Positions 32,352 to 41,319 are shown, counted from the first letter of the stretch. The stretch is DNA of 64,000 bases from Actinoplanes ianthinogenes (GCF_018324205.1 NZ_AP023356.1:5004001-5068000), one strand, 5' to 3'. Notes: generated by a model from the sequence alone, not told the origin. Program-made: numbers and translations.

Positions 32352-34073
32352 ATGGGCTTGAGAAAGTTTTCGCGCTGGGGTGCGGTCGGGGCGGTCACGG
32401 TGCTCGGCGTCAGCCTGGCCACCATGCACGCCGACGCGGCTTCGTCGGTCGGCTGCGCGCCGGGCGGTGCGGTCAACGTCGTCGCGCACCAGGACGACGA
32501 CATCCTGTTCCTCAACCCTGACCTGCAGCGCGACATCGACGCGCGGCGGTGCACGGTGACCGTTTTCGTCACCGCGGGCGACGCCGACAAGGGCGAGGCC
32601 TACTGGCGGGAGCGGGAGAACGGGCCACGGGCCGCGTACGCGTTCATGGCCGACGCCGACGACGACTGGAACAAGCGCACCGAGCGTTTCGCCGGCTACC
32701 AGGTCGAGTACGACACCCTGGTCGACCGGCCCGAGGTCGGGCTGATCTTCCTGCGCGCGCCGGACGGCGCCATGGACGGCAGCGGGTTCCCGACCACCGG
32801 CAAGGAGAGCGTGCAGAAGCTCTTCCAGGGCACCCTCGGCGCGATCCACTCGGTCGACGGTGTCAACACGTACACCAAGAACGGCCTGGTCGACCTGCTC
32901 CTGGACGTGATGCAGACCCTCCAGCCGGAGGCCGTGCGCACCCTGGACTACGTCGGCAAGTACGGCGACCGCGACCACAGCGACCACCACACCAGTGGTT
33001 ACCTGGCCTACGCCGCGCAGAAGCGGTACACCAACCCGCACCGCGTGATCGGTTACCAGGGCTACCCGATGTCCAGCCTGCCCGGGAACGTCTCGTACGC
33101 CGACGACGACCGCAAGCTCGCCATCTTCACCGCGTACGCCCCGCACGACTCGCAGGTCTGCCAGAACGAGGCCGACTGCATCAACGGCGCGCACGACATC
33201 CGCTCCTTCCGCCAGTACCACACCGGCGGCGAGTACGGCGGCGTCCAGAACGTCGCCCCGCTGGCGACCTTCACCGCCTCCTCGCAGAACACCAAGTCCG
33301 GCCAGCTCGCCGCCAAGGTCGCGGACAACCTGGGCTACAGCACGACGGACACCAGCCGCGAGTGGGCCACCGTCGGCGGCAGGACCGGCAGCTGGATCCA
33401 GGCGACCTGGCGGAACGTGCAGACCGTCGACCGGGTGGTGCTGTACGACCGGCGCGGCACGGGCAACCAGGCGGCCTCCGGCATCCTCAAGTTCAGCGAC
33501 GGCAGCAGCATCACCGTGGCCGGCCTGCCGGACAACGGTGAGGCCAAGGTGGTGACGTTCGCGCCGAAGCGGGTGACCAACGTCCGGTTCACCGTCACCG
33601 CGGTCAGCGCCGCCACCAAGAACGTCGGCCTCGCCGAACTTCAGGTGTACGCGACCACCGTCGCGCCGCGGGCGACCGTGACCGCGTCCTCGCAGACCAC
33701 CGGCACCACCCAGCTGGCCGCCAAGGCGGTCGACGGCTACACGGTCGGCACCGGCATCGGCTACAACCGGGAGTGGGCCACCGCCGGTGGCAAGGCGGGC
33801 AGCTGGCTGCGCCTGGACTGGCGCAGCCCGCAGACCGTCGACCGCGTCGTGCTATACGACCGGCCGAACACCAACGACCAGATCACCGGCGGCACGCTGA
33901 AGTTCAGCGACGGCAGCACGGTCACCGTGCCGGCGCTGCCGAACACCGGCGGGGGATACACCGTCAGCTTCCCGAAGCGGATCACCACCAGCGTGATCTT
34001 CACGGTCACCAAGGTCAGCTCCACCACCCGTAACGTCGGGCTGGCCGAGATCCAGGTGGAGCCGGCCCGATGA
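32352..34073 (+). CDS. Secreted PIG-L family deacetylase with two discoidin-like domains
   Basis: 573 residues from ATG 32352, preceded by a GGGGG ribosome site; a TTG at 32322 is in frame but less likely. After a signal peptide (to about residue 29) comes a LmbE/PIG-L zinc hydrolase domain: VAHQDDDILFLNP (metal ligands His/Asp-Asp) and GDRDHSDHHTSGY (second His site). Residues about 305-430 and 440-570 are two similar beta-sandwich repeats with NREWATAGGKAGSWLRLDWRSPQTVDRVVLYDR, resembling F5/8C carbohydrate-binding domains. Acts outside the cell, probably deacetylating a surface or environmental glycan. Overlaps the protease start by ATGA. Confidence 0.88.
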   Translation: MGLRKFSRWGAVGAVTVLGVSLATMHADAASSVGCAPGGAVNVVAHQDDDILFLNPDLQRDIDARRCTVTVFVTAGDADKGEAYWRERENGPRAAYAFMADADDDWNKRTERFAGYQVEYDTLVDRPEVGLIFLRAPDGAMDGSGFPTTGKESVQKLFQGTLGAIHSVDGVNTYTKNGLVDLLLDVMQTLQPEAVRTLDYVGKYGDRDHSDHHTSGYLAYAAQKRYTNPHRVIGYQGYPMSSLPGNVSYADDDRKLAIFTAYAPHDSQVCQNEADCINGAHDIRSFRQYHTGGEYGGVQNVAPLATFTASSQNTKSGQLAAKVADNLGYSTTDTSREWATVGGRTGSWIQATWRNVQTVDRVVLYDRRGTGNQAASGILKFSDGSSITVAGLPDNGEAKVVTFAPKRVTNVRFTVTAVSAATKNVGLAELQVYATTVAPRATVTASSQTTGTTQLAAKAVDGYTVGTGIGYNREWATAGGKAGSWLRLDWRSPQTVDRVVLYDRPNTNDQITGGTLKFSDGSTVTVPALPNTGGGYTVSFPKRITTSVIFTVTKVSSTTRNVGLAEIQVEPAR

Positions 34074-35992
34074 ACCTTCCCCAGCTCAACCGCCGGACCC
34101 GGATCCGGACCGCGCTGTTCGCCACGGCCGCCGTGATCGCCGCGGGCGTCACCATCCCGGCATTCGCCGGGGACGACCCGACGGTACGACTGGTCGTCGG
34201 CCTGACCCGGACCGGCAAGGACACCGCCGCCCAGCGTTTGGCGGCCAAGGGGTACCGGCTGCACGGCACCTCCCTGCTGGAGCGGCTGAACGCGCACACG
34301 ATCGTGGTCCCGGCCGATGACGCGGACCGGATCGCGGCCCTGTTCAAGAAACAGCGCGGCGTGGCGTTCGTGCAGGTGGACCAGAAGGCGAGCGCCTCCG
34401 CGGAGACGCCGACCGCCGAGGAGACCACGGCGGCCACGGAGACGCCGGCGGCCGAGCAGACCGCGGCCGCTGAGCAGACCACGGCGGCTGAGCAGACCAC
34501 GGCGGCTGAGCAGACCACTGCGGCTGAGCAGACCACGGCGGCCGAGCAGGCTGCGGCCACTGAGGAGACCGCGGCCGCCACGGAAGGTGCCGAACTCGAC
34601 CAGCTCGCCGTCCCCGCCGCCTGGCAGACCGCGACCACCTGGAGCAGCCCGGTGGTGGCGGTCCTGGACACCGGCGTCACCCCGGTCGGCAAGCTGAGCG
34701 GCGTCACCATGCCCGGCACCACCACCGTGGCCGGTGGCGGGAGCAGCGCCGACGACAGCACGAACAGCCACGGCACCGCGATGGCCTCGCTGGTCAACGC
34801 GGCCTGCCCGTCCTGCAAGATCCTCCCGGTGAAGGTGCTGGACAAGCGCGGCACCGGTTACGACACCGAGATCGCCGAGGGCATCGTCGCGGCGGCCGAC
34901 CAGAACGCCAAGGTCATCAACCTGTCGCTGGGTCACCAGGACCGGACGGCCAACGCCGGCTCGCTGCTGCAGTCCGCGATCAACTACGCCCGGGGCAAGG
35001 GCGCGGTCGTGGTCGCCAGCGCCGGCACCGACACCCGCAACAACGAGTGGGGCGTCCTCAAGCAGTACCCGGCCGCCAACGCCGGGGTGCTGGGCGTCGG
35101 CGGGATCAACACCGCCGGTGGGCGGTACACCCCGGACGACGACCCGGCCGGCGAGACCGGGACGAACTACGGCGCCGACTGGGTGGACCTGGCCGCGCCG
35201 TACTGCGCGACCGTGCTCACCAGCAGCGGCGGCACCGACCGGATGTGCGGCACGTCGGCCTCCGCGGCCCTGGTCTCCGGCGTGGCCGGGCTGATCCGGG
35301 CCCGCACCTCGGCGGTCAACCTGTGGACCGTCGAGAACGCGCTGACCAGCACGGCCGTCGCGCCGAGCGCCGACGACAAGTGGGTCGCGTACGGCACGGT
35401 CCGCGCCGACCAGGCGGTCGGGAAGGTCGACCGGACCGCGCCGAAGATCACCGGTGCCACCCCGGCCTACCTGACCCGCTTCCGCGGCACGGTCACCGTG
35501 ACGGCGACCGGGATCACCGACAGCGGCGGCGGATACCCGGGCGGGTCCGGCGTCTACAGCGCCACCCTGTACGCCGACGGCAAGTACGTCGGCAGCGACT
35601 ACACCGCGCCGTACGCCGTGGCCTACAATAGCGGCACCCGCAACGGCGTGGTGAAACTCCAGTGGAAGATCTGGGACCGGGCCGCCAACGTGGCCCTCTT
35701 CAACCGCAACATCGTCGCCGACAACGCCAAGCCGACCTACACCTGGAAAGCCCCGGCCACCAAGGCGAAGGTCGGCAAGACGGTCAAGGTCACCGCGCGC
35801 GCCTCGGACGCGAGCGGCGTGGCCCGGATCGAGTTGTGGATCAACAACAAGCTGGTCAAGAGCACCACCGGCACCAAGGCTTCCTGGTCGGTCCGCACCG
35901 CGGGCTACGGCAAGACCATGAAGGCCATGATCATCGTCCGGGACCGGGTCGGCAACGTCGCCACGTCGGCCAAGCGGACCTGGAAGAAGTAG
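34070..35992 (+). CDS. Secreted subtilisin-like (S8) serine protease
   Basis: 640 residues from ATG 34070, coupled to the deacetylase. A signal peptide ends near AFAGDD; the prodomain (35-105) is followed by seven 18-bp repeats encoding TTAAEQ (about 128-169). The S8 domain keeps D200 (VAVLDTGV), H234 (NSHGTAMASL) and S396 (GTSASAALVSG). Where S8 enzymes have the oxyanion Asn (AGN) the sequence reads ASAGTDTRNN, so the canonical Asn is replaced by Thr320. Two C-terminal Ig-like domains follow, the last ending TSAKRTWKK and resembling the end of the protein at 48096. A 23-bp copy of the gene's last bases follows the stop. Confidence 0.88.
   Translation: MNLPQLNRRTRIRTALFATAAVIAAGVTIPAFAGDDPTVRLVVGLTRTGKDTAAQRLAAKGYRLHGTSLLERLNAHTIVVPADDADRIAALFKKQRGVAFVQVDQKASASAETPTAEETTAATETPAAEQTAAAEQTTAAEQTTAAEQTTAAEQTTAAEQAAATEETAAATEGAELDQLAVPAAWQTATTWSSPVVAVLDTGVTPVGKLSGVTMPGTTTVAGGGSSADDSTNSHGTAMASLVNAACPSCKILPVKVLDKRGTGYDTEIAEGIVAAADQNAKVINLSLGHQDRTANAGSLLQSAINYARGKGAVVVASAGTDTRNNEWGVLKQYPAANAGVLGVGGINTAGGRYTPDDDPAGETGTNYGADWVDLAAPYCATVLTSSGGTDRMCGTSASAALVSGVAGLIRARTSAVNLWTVENALTSTAVAPSADDKWVAYGTVRADQAVGKVDRTAPKITGATPAYLTRFRGTVTVTATGITDSGGGYPGGSGVYSATLYADGKYVGSDYTAPYAVAYNSGTRNGVVKLQWKIWDRAANVALFNRNIVADNAKPTYTWKAPATKAKVGKTVKVTARASDASGVARIELWINNKLVKSTTGTKASWSVRTAGYGKTMKAMIIVRDRVGNVATSAKRTWKK
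34451..34576 (+). repeat. 18-bp tandem repeat in the protease gene
   Basis: Seven units of 18 bp encode AEQTTA-type hexapeptides between prodomain and catalytic domain. The middle four are nearly identical; the outer ones have diverged. The encoded stretch is probably a flexible linker that may be cut during maturation. Confidence 0.85.
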
Positions 35993-36018
35993 TACCAAGC
36001 GGACCTGGAAGAAGTAGT
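35971..36018. repeat. 23-bp direct repeat over the protease stop codon
   Basis: Bases 35971-35993 recur exactly at 35996-36018 (25-bp period). The first copy encodes the end of the protease including TAG; the second lies just outside and reaches the stop codon of the convergent LPXTG gene at 36018. Looks like a recent small tandem duplication. Confidence 0.9.
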
Positions 36019-37454
36019 CACGCCCGCGGACGCCGGCGCCGGGAACCCAGCAGGAACGCGCACACGCCGCCGACCAGCAGCCCGGCGCCGGTGATCACCA
36101 TCGGCGCCAGGCTGGGGCCGGTGACCGGCAGGGTGGTCGCGGCCGGCTGACGGCCCGCCTCGACGGCGTGCCCGGCCGTCTCCGGGGCGACCGCGGCCGC
36201 CGCCAGCACGCCGATCCCGAGCTCGGCGACCGGACCGTATCCCGGTTTGCCCCGGCCCTCACCGGCCCGCAGCACGGACACCTTGACCGCGGTCGCCCGG
36301 GCGGCCAGCGCGTGCCCCTTCGAGGCCTGCCGGACGTCGCCGAGAGCCACCCGGACGACCGACTTCCCGCTCGGCGCGCTCTCCGGCATCGGGGCGCCGC
36401 CCCCGGAACCGCCGGACGACGGGACCGGCAAGCCCGGGATCGACGGCAGGGGCGAACGTCGCGACGGCAGCACCGGCGACGGCGACGACTCGGTCACCGG
36501 GCCGAGGTCGTCCACGGTCACGTCGATGCGATCGCTGGACGTCTCCAAGCGCGTACCGGAAACCCCGGGCCCGGACACCTCGACCACCGCGGGCTGGAAG
36601 CGGACCTCGCCCGCACCGGTCGCGGACATGCCGACCCGCAGGGTCGGCGCCCGCAGGATCCGGATGCTGACCTCGCCGCCGGCGATCTCGATCCGCCCGG
36701 CGGTCACGGTCGCCGAGGCGACCGACCGCCCGCCACCGCTGTGCCCGTCGAGGCCGCTGCTGCTCAAGGTCGAGGACTTGTCCGGTACGCGGACCAGGTC
36801 CCCGCCGAGCCGCACCTGGCTGAGCTGGGTCGACGACTGGGCGATCGTCCCGCTGCCGGTGCCGCACCCGAACGCCGCGTCCCACCGGGCGTGTGCGGCC
36901 ATCGCCCCGCCGCCCACCTGGATCGGACCGAACCGCTTCGGCCCGACGTGCTGCTCGATCGGGTCGGGGCGGGACGGCGGAGCCTGCCGCAGCACCTGTT
37001 CGGCGGCGGGCGCCCCGGCGACGCGTCCGTCGAGGATGAGGCCGGCGGCGGCGGACTTCACCGGCGCGTCCGCGATCATGACGGTGCGCGAGTCCCCGAG
37101 CCCGACGCCGGCGATCACGTCCTCGGTGTCGTCCGTGCGGAAGGCCGCGGGAGCGAACTCGGCATCATCCGAATCATCGGAATCCGACTCGTCGGGGTCG
37201 AGCTCCTCCAGCACCTCGCCGGCGTCCTCGGTGGGCGACGGCGTCACCGACGGTCGTTCCACATGCTCCCGCTTCGCCACCGCACCCCGGAGGTCCAGCC
37301 GTTCCACCCGGAGCAACTCCGCCTCCGACTGCGCCGCATACCGCTGCGGCCGAGCGCAGGATTCCGGCGCGGCGAACGCCGGGAGGGGCAGGGTCAGCGT
37401 GCTCGCGAACCCGAGCGCGGCGACGCCGGCGGCCAGCGACCTGGCGGGTGTCAT
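36018..37454 (-). CDS. LPXTG-anchored surface protein
   Basis: 478 residues from ATG 37454. The signal peptide ends at PAFAAP. The C-terminal sorting signal is complete: LPVTG (442-446), a hydrophobic stretch (LAPMVITGAGLLVGGVCAFLLG) and RRRRPRA, so a sortase should attach it to peptidoglycan. Between lie an acidic stretch (ELDPDESDSDDSDDAEF), a beta-rich region with repeated SxxLGG/VTAGRIEIAGGEVSI motifs and a Pro/Ser-rich stalk. No sortase gene is in the window. Function unknown; adhesion or coat is plausible. It converges on the secreted protease. Confidence 0.83.
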   Translation of the reverse strand: MTPARSLAAGVAALGFASTLTLPLPAFAAPESCARPQRYAAQSEAELLRVERLDLRGAVAKREHVERPSVTPSPTEDAGEVLEELDPDESDSDDSDDAEFAPAAFRTDDTEDVIAGVGLGDSRTVMIADAPVKSAAAGLILDGRVAGAPAAEQVLRQAPPSRPDPIEQHVGPKRFGPIQVGGGAMAAHARWDAAFGCGTGSGTIAQSSTQLSQVRLGGDLVRVPDKSSTLSSSGLDGHSGGGRSVASATVTAGRIEIAGGEVSIRILRAPTLRVGMSATGAGEVRFQPAVVEVSGPGVSGTRLETSSDRIDVTVDDLGPVTESSPSPVLPSRRSPLPSIPGLPVPSSGGSGGGAPMPESAPSGKSVVRVALGDVRQASKGHALAARATAVKVSVLRAGEGRGKPGYGPVAELGIGVLAAAAVAPETAGHAVEAGRQPAATTLPVTGPSLAPMVITGAGLLVGGVCAFLLGSRRRRPRA

Positions 37455-37609
37455 GGCAGTTCCTTTCGACGCGAGCCGCCGGGGCGGCGTCTACGGGTCT
37501 GGCCAACGAAGGTCGATCAGGCCGGTTGCGCGGCATCAATGCGACAACCCTCGCGGGTAGTCCAAAACCGGCATTTGGTGCGGGTTGCCGGAGGTCGTAG
37601 GGTTGTCGC

Positions 37610-38452
37610 ATGGGCATGCTGTGCGCGGTCAGCTTCAACCGGTACGGCCGCCTCTACTACCTCGATCCGGGTGAGTTCTCACCGTCGGTCGGCGACCGCG
37701 TGCTGGTGCCGACCGACGACGGTCCGGAGGTGGCGGAGTGCGTCTGGGCGCCGCAATGGGTCAGTGAGGAAACCGACGGATTCCCCAAGATCATGGGGAT
37801 CGCCGACGACGACGACCTGCGCCGCGACGAACTGCTGCGCAAGCGCAAGGCCGAGGCCAAGGTCGCCGCCAAAAAACTGATCAAGGCGCACGAGCTGCCG
37901 ATGAAGGTGGTGGCCGTCGACCACGTGCTCGACCAGGGCAGCGCCAACGGCCCGCGCACCACGATCTACTTCACCGCGCCGCACCGGGTCGACTTCCGCT
38001 CGCTGGTCCGCGACCTCGGCGCCACCCTGCACTGCCGGGTCGAGCTGCGCCAGCTCTCCGCGCGCGACTCGGCCCGCGTCCAGGGCGGCATCGGCTCGTG
38101 CGGCCGCGACCTGTGCTGCGCCACCTTCCTGACCGATTTCGAGCCGGTCACCATCCGGATGGCGAAAGACCAGGACCTCCCGCTCAACCCGCTACGCATC
38201 TCCGGCGCCTGCGGCCGTCTGATGTGCTGCCTCAAATACGAGCATCCCCTATATCAGACATTTGCCGCATCCGCCCCAAGTATCGGCACGCGGGTCACCA
38301 CGCCAGAAGGGGAGGGGAGAGTCGTCGCGCACAGCGTGCCGAAGGATTCCGTGATTGTCCGCCTGGACGCGGACGGATCTCGATGCTCCTGCTCCCGTGC
38401 TTCAGTCTGTGGGCCGAGGCAAGCACACGACGAGCGCTACAGCGAGGGCTGA
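37610..38452 (+). CDS. PSP1-domain protein (RicT/YaaT-like), 3' end replaced
   Basis: 280 residues from ATG 37610. MGMLCAVSFNRYGRLYYLDPG, then the PSP1 core with GIGSCGRDLCCATFLTDFEPVTIRMAKDQ and GACGRLMCCLKYEHPLY. The Cys groups resemble those by which RicT, with RicA/RicF, carries Fe-S clusters in Bacillus. Residues after about 208 (from 38238) use A/T-ending codons unlike the first part, and a second, GC-richer copy of the same 71 residues lies downstream at 39117. The original tail therefore seems to have been displaced by an incoming one together with the GNAT gene, leaving the protein intact. Confidence 0.88.
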   Translation: MGMLCAVSFNRYGRLYYLDPGEFSPSVGDRVLVPTDDGPEVAECVWAPQWVSEETDGFPKIMGIADDDDLRRDELLRKRKAEAKVAAKKLIKAHELPMKVVAVDHVLDQGSANGPRTTIYFTAPHRVDFRSLVRDLGATLHCRVELRQLSARDSARVQGGIGSCGRDLCCATFLTDFEPVTIRMAKDQDLPLNPLRISGACGRLMCCLKYEHPLYQTFAASAPSIGTRVTTPEGEGRVVAHSVPKDSVIVRLDADGSRCSCSRASVCGPRQAHDERYSEG

Positions 38453-38509
38453 ACCCGGCTGCTCGATATGGCGTCGCTCGCCGCCGAACTGGCATGGATG
38501 ATGGCGTCC

Positions 38510-39103
38510 ATGATCGTGTACTTGGAGACTGATCGGCTCCTACTGCGCCGTCTCACCGCCGCGGACGAGGACGAACTCGTCCTTCTGGACAGTGATCCGG
38601 AGGTGATGCGCTTCCTCACCGGTGGAGTTCCGACGCCGCGTGCAGAGATCCGCGACCAAGTGCTGCCACGCCTGCTGGCGTATTACAGCCAAGGCAACGA
38701 CTTCGGCTTTTGGGCGGCGGTCGAGAGGCTGACCGGTGACTTCATCGGCTGGTTCCACTTCCGTCCGCACCCCGGCGGCACTGCGGTTGACGGGCCTGAT
38801 GGGCCAGGAATCGAGCTGGGATACCGGCTGCGCCGGGCAGCCTGGGGGAAGGGGTACGCCACCGAAGGTTGCCGGGCGCTGATCCGCAAAGGGTTCGCCG
38901 AATCGGGCGTCGAGCGAATCTATGCCGAGACCATGACGGTGAACCAAGCTTCACGGCGGGTGATGGAGAAATCCGGCCTCAGCTACGTGCGCACGTTCCA
39001 TCAGGACTGGCCGGATGCGATCGCGGGCTCCGAGCACGGTGAAGTGGAGTACGCCCTGACCCGTGCCGAGTGGGAAGCTCAGCAGGCGGCCTCCGCGGAA
39101 TAG
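38510..39103 (+). CDS. GNAT-family N-acetyltransferase (RimJ/RimL type), probably acquired
   Basis: 197 residues from ATG 38510; in-frame ATGs at 38468 and 38501 are also possible. METDRLLLRRL-like start (VYLETDRLLLRRLTAADEDELVLLDSDPEVMRFLTGG), ELGYRLRRAAWGKGYATEGCRALIRKGF with the acetyl-CoA Q/RxxGxG/A loop as RAAWGKGYA, and TMTVNQASRRVMEKSGLSYVRTF. Substrate unknown: ribosomal protein N-termini or a small antibiotic. Codons end in A/T more often than those of neighbours, and the gene is exactly bracketed by two copies of the PSP1 3' end, both signs of transfer. Confidence 0.87.
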   Translation: MIVYLETDRLLLRRLTAADEDELVLLDSDPEVMRFLTGGVPTPRAEIRDQVLPRLLAYYSQGNDFGFWAAVERLTGDFIGWFHFRPHPGGTAVDGPDGPGIELGYRLRRAAWGKGYATEGCRALIRKGFAESGVERIYAETMTVNQASRRVMEKSGLSYVRTFHQDWPDAIAGSEHGEVEYALTRAEWEAQQAASAE

Positions 39104-39107
39104 TGCT

Positions 39108-39333
39108 GCTTCCAAGCAAGTACGAGCACCCTTTGTACCAGCAGTTTCAGGCCTCCGCCCCGGCCATCGGCAGCCGCGTCACCACCCCGGAGGGCGACGG
39201 CCGAGTGGTCGCGCACAGCGTGCCGAAAGACTCGGTCGTGGTCCGCCTGGACGCCGACGGCTCCCGCTGCTCGTGCTCCCGGGCGTCGGTCTGCGCCCCA
39301 CGCCAGGCCCACGACGCGCATTACAACCCGTAA
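39108..39333 (+). pseudogene. Orphan 3' fragment of the PSP1 gene
   Basis: Encodes KYEHPLYQ...RQAHDAHYNP, about 85% identical over 71 residues to the end of the intact PSP1 protein, with GC-rich codons typical of this genome. It lacks the first 208 codons and begins 5 bases after the GNAT stop. This is best read as the ancestral gene end, cut off when the GNAT cassette with its own tail entered. An ATG at 39070 is in frame but inside the GNAT gene. Confidence 0.85.
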
Positions 39334-39379
39334 AACCCGATTTTCGGTACGCCCAGAGCCCCGCACCGCCCAGCAGGGC

Positions 39380-41143
39380 TCAGGGCCGAGCCGTCCCCGG
39401 CCCCGCCACCGGGATGGCCGGCTCGATCCGGTGCACCACGATCGGCTCCTCCGGCCGCAACCAGGGCGCGTGCGGCTCCCCGCCCGGATCCGCCGCCCAG
39501 GTCCGGCAGACCCGGTCGACCCCGAGCGGATGGATGGTCAGCGTCCCCTCCCGGTCGATGTGCATTCGCAGGAAACTCTTGGCGTCCTCGATGCCCTGCC
39601 CGGCGTACAGCTCGTTCAGATTCACGTCGAACCAGCTCGCCACCAGCAGGTACAGCGCGAGCAACTGGGTCGCCACGATCGCGATCAACGGGCCGTAAAG
39701 CACCGCCGCCACCACGAACGGCCCCGGCCACGCCCAGTCCTGGAACGGCAGCCGCAACCACACCCAGGTCCCCGCGGCCGCCAGCCCGATCTGCGCCAGC
39801 CCGTGGCTCATCCCGAGGATCCAGTGCCGCGCGTGTTTCGCGTTGGCCGCGCCCGGCGGTTTCGCGAACAGCACCGTTCCGATCAGGATCAGCGTCACCA
39901 TGAGCAGCAGCGGGATGCTGAACAGCCGCTGGATGCTGCCGCCCTGCCGGGCCGCGCCGGCCATCGGCAGCATGGTCAGCGTGTGGATGATGCCGAGCAT
40001 GGTGGCGAACCCGGCGTTGCGCCGCGGCACCCGGTGGAACACGCCCCAGCCCAGCCGGCGCGACTCCGCCGGCTCCGGGAAGCGGGCCGCGAGCTGGTAG
40101 TCCCGGCTGCGAGAGCGGCTGCGGGTCAGCGTTTCCCTCGGCGGGACGACCAGCTTGCCGGGCAGCTTGTGGGTGCCCAGGAGATAGGCTCCGCCACCCC
40201 CGCAGGTGATCAACTCCCGATCGTCCCCGGTGTATCGCGCGTAGTGGTGCAGGTCGCCGGAGACCAGCACCCGCACCTGCGCCTGGGTGGGCGCCAGGAT
40301 GGTCCGCAGGAAGTAGTCGACCGCGTCGTACGCCTCGGGGTTGTCCTTCGCCTTCACCCACGTCGGCGACGGCGTCATCAGGATGATCCGGTCGTCCGGA
40401 CTCACCTCCCGCGCCGCTTTCTCGAAATAGAGCAACTGCGGGTCGTCGATGTACGCCCCGAACTGCTCGTCCACCGCGAACAGCCACCAGTTGCCCGGCA
40501 GCTTCACCGCGAAATACGACCGGCGCTGCTCGGTGCGCCACCCGCCGATGTGCCCGTCCTTGCGCCGCGCGAAGAGCCGCAGGAACGCGGTCAGCCCGTC
40601 ATACCAGTCGTGGTTGCCGGGCAGCGCGAACAGGGTGGGCCGCGGCTCACCGGCCGGCGCCTCGGGCAGCGCCGCGCGGTAGGGGCCCTTCATCCTGCTC
40701 TCATAGCCGTCGCCGCTGGCCAGCGGGTAGACCTGGTCGCCGCCCATCAGCAGCAGCCGCCCCCGGGGCAGCGTCGCGCCGTCCACGGTCAGCGACGGCT
40801 GGGCGAGCAGCCAGGCGATCGAATACGTCGCGTCGAAGCCGTCGCCCAGGTCGGCCACGTAGTCCAGCCAGATCTCGCCGTCGGCGGTCATGGAGTGGTC
40901 GAAGAAGTCGGCGTCCAGCGCGTTCTGCAACTCGCGCTTGTCCAGGTACGCCCCGAACAGGATCGCCAGCAGCGCCCGCAGGCCGGTGCTGAGCAGCAGC
41001 AGCGGCGCGAGCCAGCCGATCGGTTTCTGCGGGGTGAAGCCGAGCTCCTGCGGATCGAGGCTGCCCGGCCGGGGCGGCACGGTGTGCTCGGCCTCCACCG
41101 GAGGGGCCGAGGGAACGACAGGCATCGACTGATCGTCTGTCAC
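39380..41143 (-). CDS. Membrane metallophosphoesterase
   Basis: About 587 residues from GTG 41143, which follows TAGTGT by about 8 bases; GTG 41152 and ATG 41125 are alternatives. Calcineurin-like motifs are complete for this family: ADLGDGFD, MGGDQVYP, LPGNHDWYDG and SGDLHHYARY. A membrane helix near the N-terminus (WLAPLLLLSTGLRALLAILF) and four after the catalytic part (LTMLPMAG..., LFSIPLLLMVTLILIG, GLAQIGLAAAGTWVWL, FVVAAVLYGPLIAIVATQLLALYLLV) anchor it. The substrate is not known; phosphorylated surface lipids or peptides are possible. Confidence 0.87.
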   Translation of the reverse strand: MTDDQSMPVVPSAPPVEAEHTVPPRPGSLDPQELGFTPQKPIGWLAPLLLLSTGLRALLAILFGAYLDKRELQNALDADFFDHSMTADGEIWLDYVADLGDGFDATYSIAWLLAQPSLTVDGATLPRGRLLLMGGDQVYPLASGDGYESRMKGPYRAALPEAPAGEPRPTLFALPGNHDWYDGLTAFLRLFARRKDGHIGGWRTEQRRSYFAVKLPGNWWLFAVDEQFGAYIDDPQLLYFEKAAREVSPDDRIILMTPSPTWVKAKDNPEAYDAVDYFLRTILAPTQAQVRVLVSGDLHHYARYTGDDRELITCGGGGAYLLGTHKLPGKLVVPPRETLTRSRSRSRDYQLAARFPEPAESRRLGWGVFHRVPRRNAGFATMLGIIHTLTMLPMAGAARQGGSIQRLFSIPLLLMVTLILIGTVLFAKPPGAANAKHARHWILGMSHGLAQIGLAAAGTWVWLRLPFQDWAWPGPFVVAAVLYGPLIAIVATQLLALYLLVASWFDVNLNELYAGQGIEDAKSFLRMHIDREGTLTIHPLGVDRVCRTWAADPGGEPHAPWLRPEEPIVVHRIEPAIPVAGPGTARP

Positions 41144-41225
41144 AAAAGGCACACTAGTCCCGCCGTACGACAACGGCAGTGCGCCGGAGCCCCGGCCCGC
41201 CCGCAAAATAGATCCGCCCGTGCCG

Positions 41226-41231
41226 TACACT
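41226..41231 (+). promoter_or_regulatory. -10 box TACACT for tRNA-Thr
   Basis: TACACT ends 11 bases before the mature tRNA 5' end. No other transcript start is plausible nearby. Confidence 0.6.
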
Positions 41232-41242
41232 TGGGAACTGCT

Positions 41243-41319
41243 GCCGCCTTAGCTCAGTCGGCTAGAGCGACGCACTCGTAATGCGTAGGTCGACGGTTCG
41301 ATTCCGTCAGGCGGCTCCA
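41243..41319 (+). tRNA. tRNA-Thr (anticodon CGT)
   Basis: Acceptor stem GCCGCCT/AGGCGGC closes exactly; D-arm AGCTCAGTCGGCTAGAGC, anticodon stem ACGCA/TGCGT around CTCGTAA (anticodon CGT at 41277-41279) and T-arm GACGGTTCGATTCCGTC are all complete. Discriminator base T at 41316 and an encoded CCA (41317-41319). Reads ACG codons. Confidence 0.98.

Noticed and set aside
38453..39116. Insertion sequence carrying the GNAT gene
   Set aside because: No transposase, no terminal inverted repeats and no short target duplication; the flanking repeats are PSP1 gene ends.
41243..41319. tRNA-Thr as attachment site of an integrated island
   Set aside because: No integrase gene and no repeated tRNA 3' end was seen on either side; neighbours are ordinary genes.
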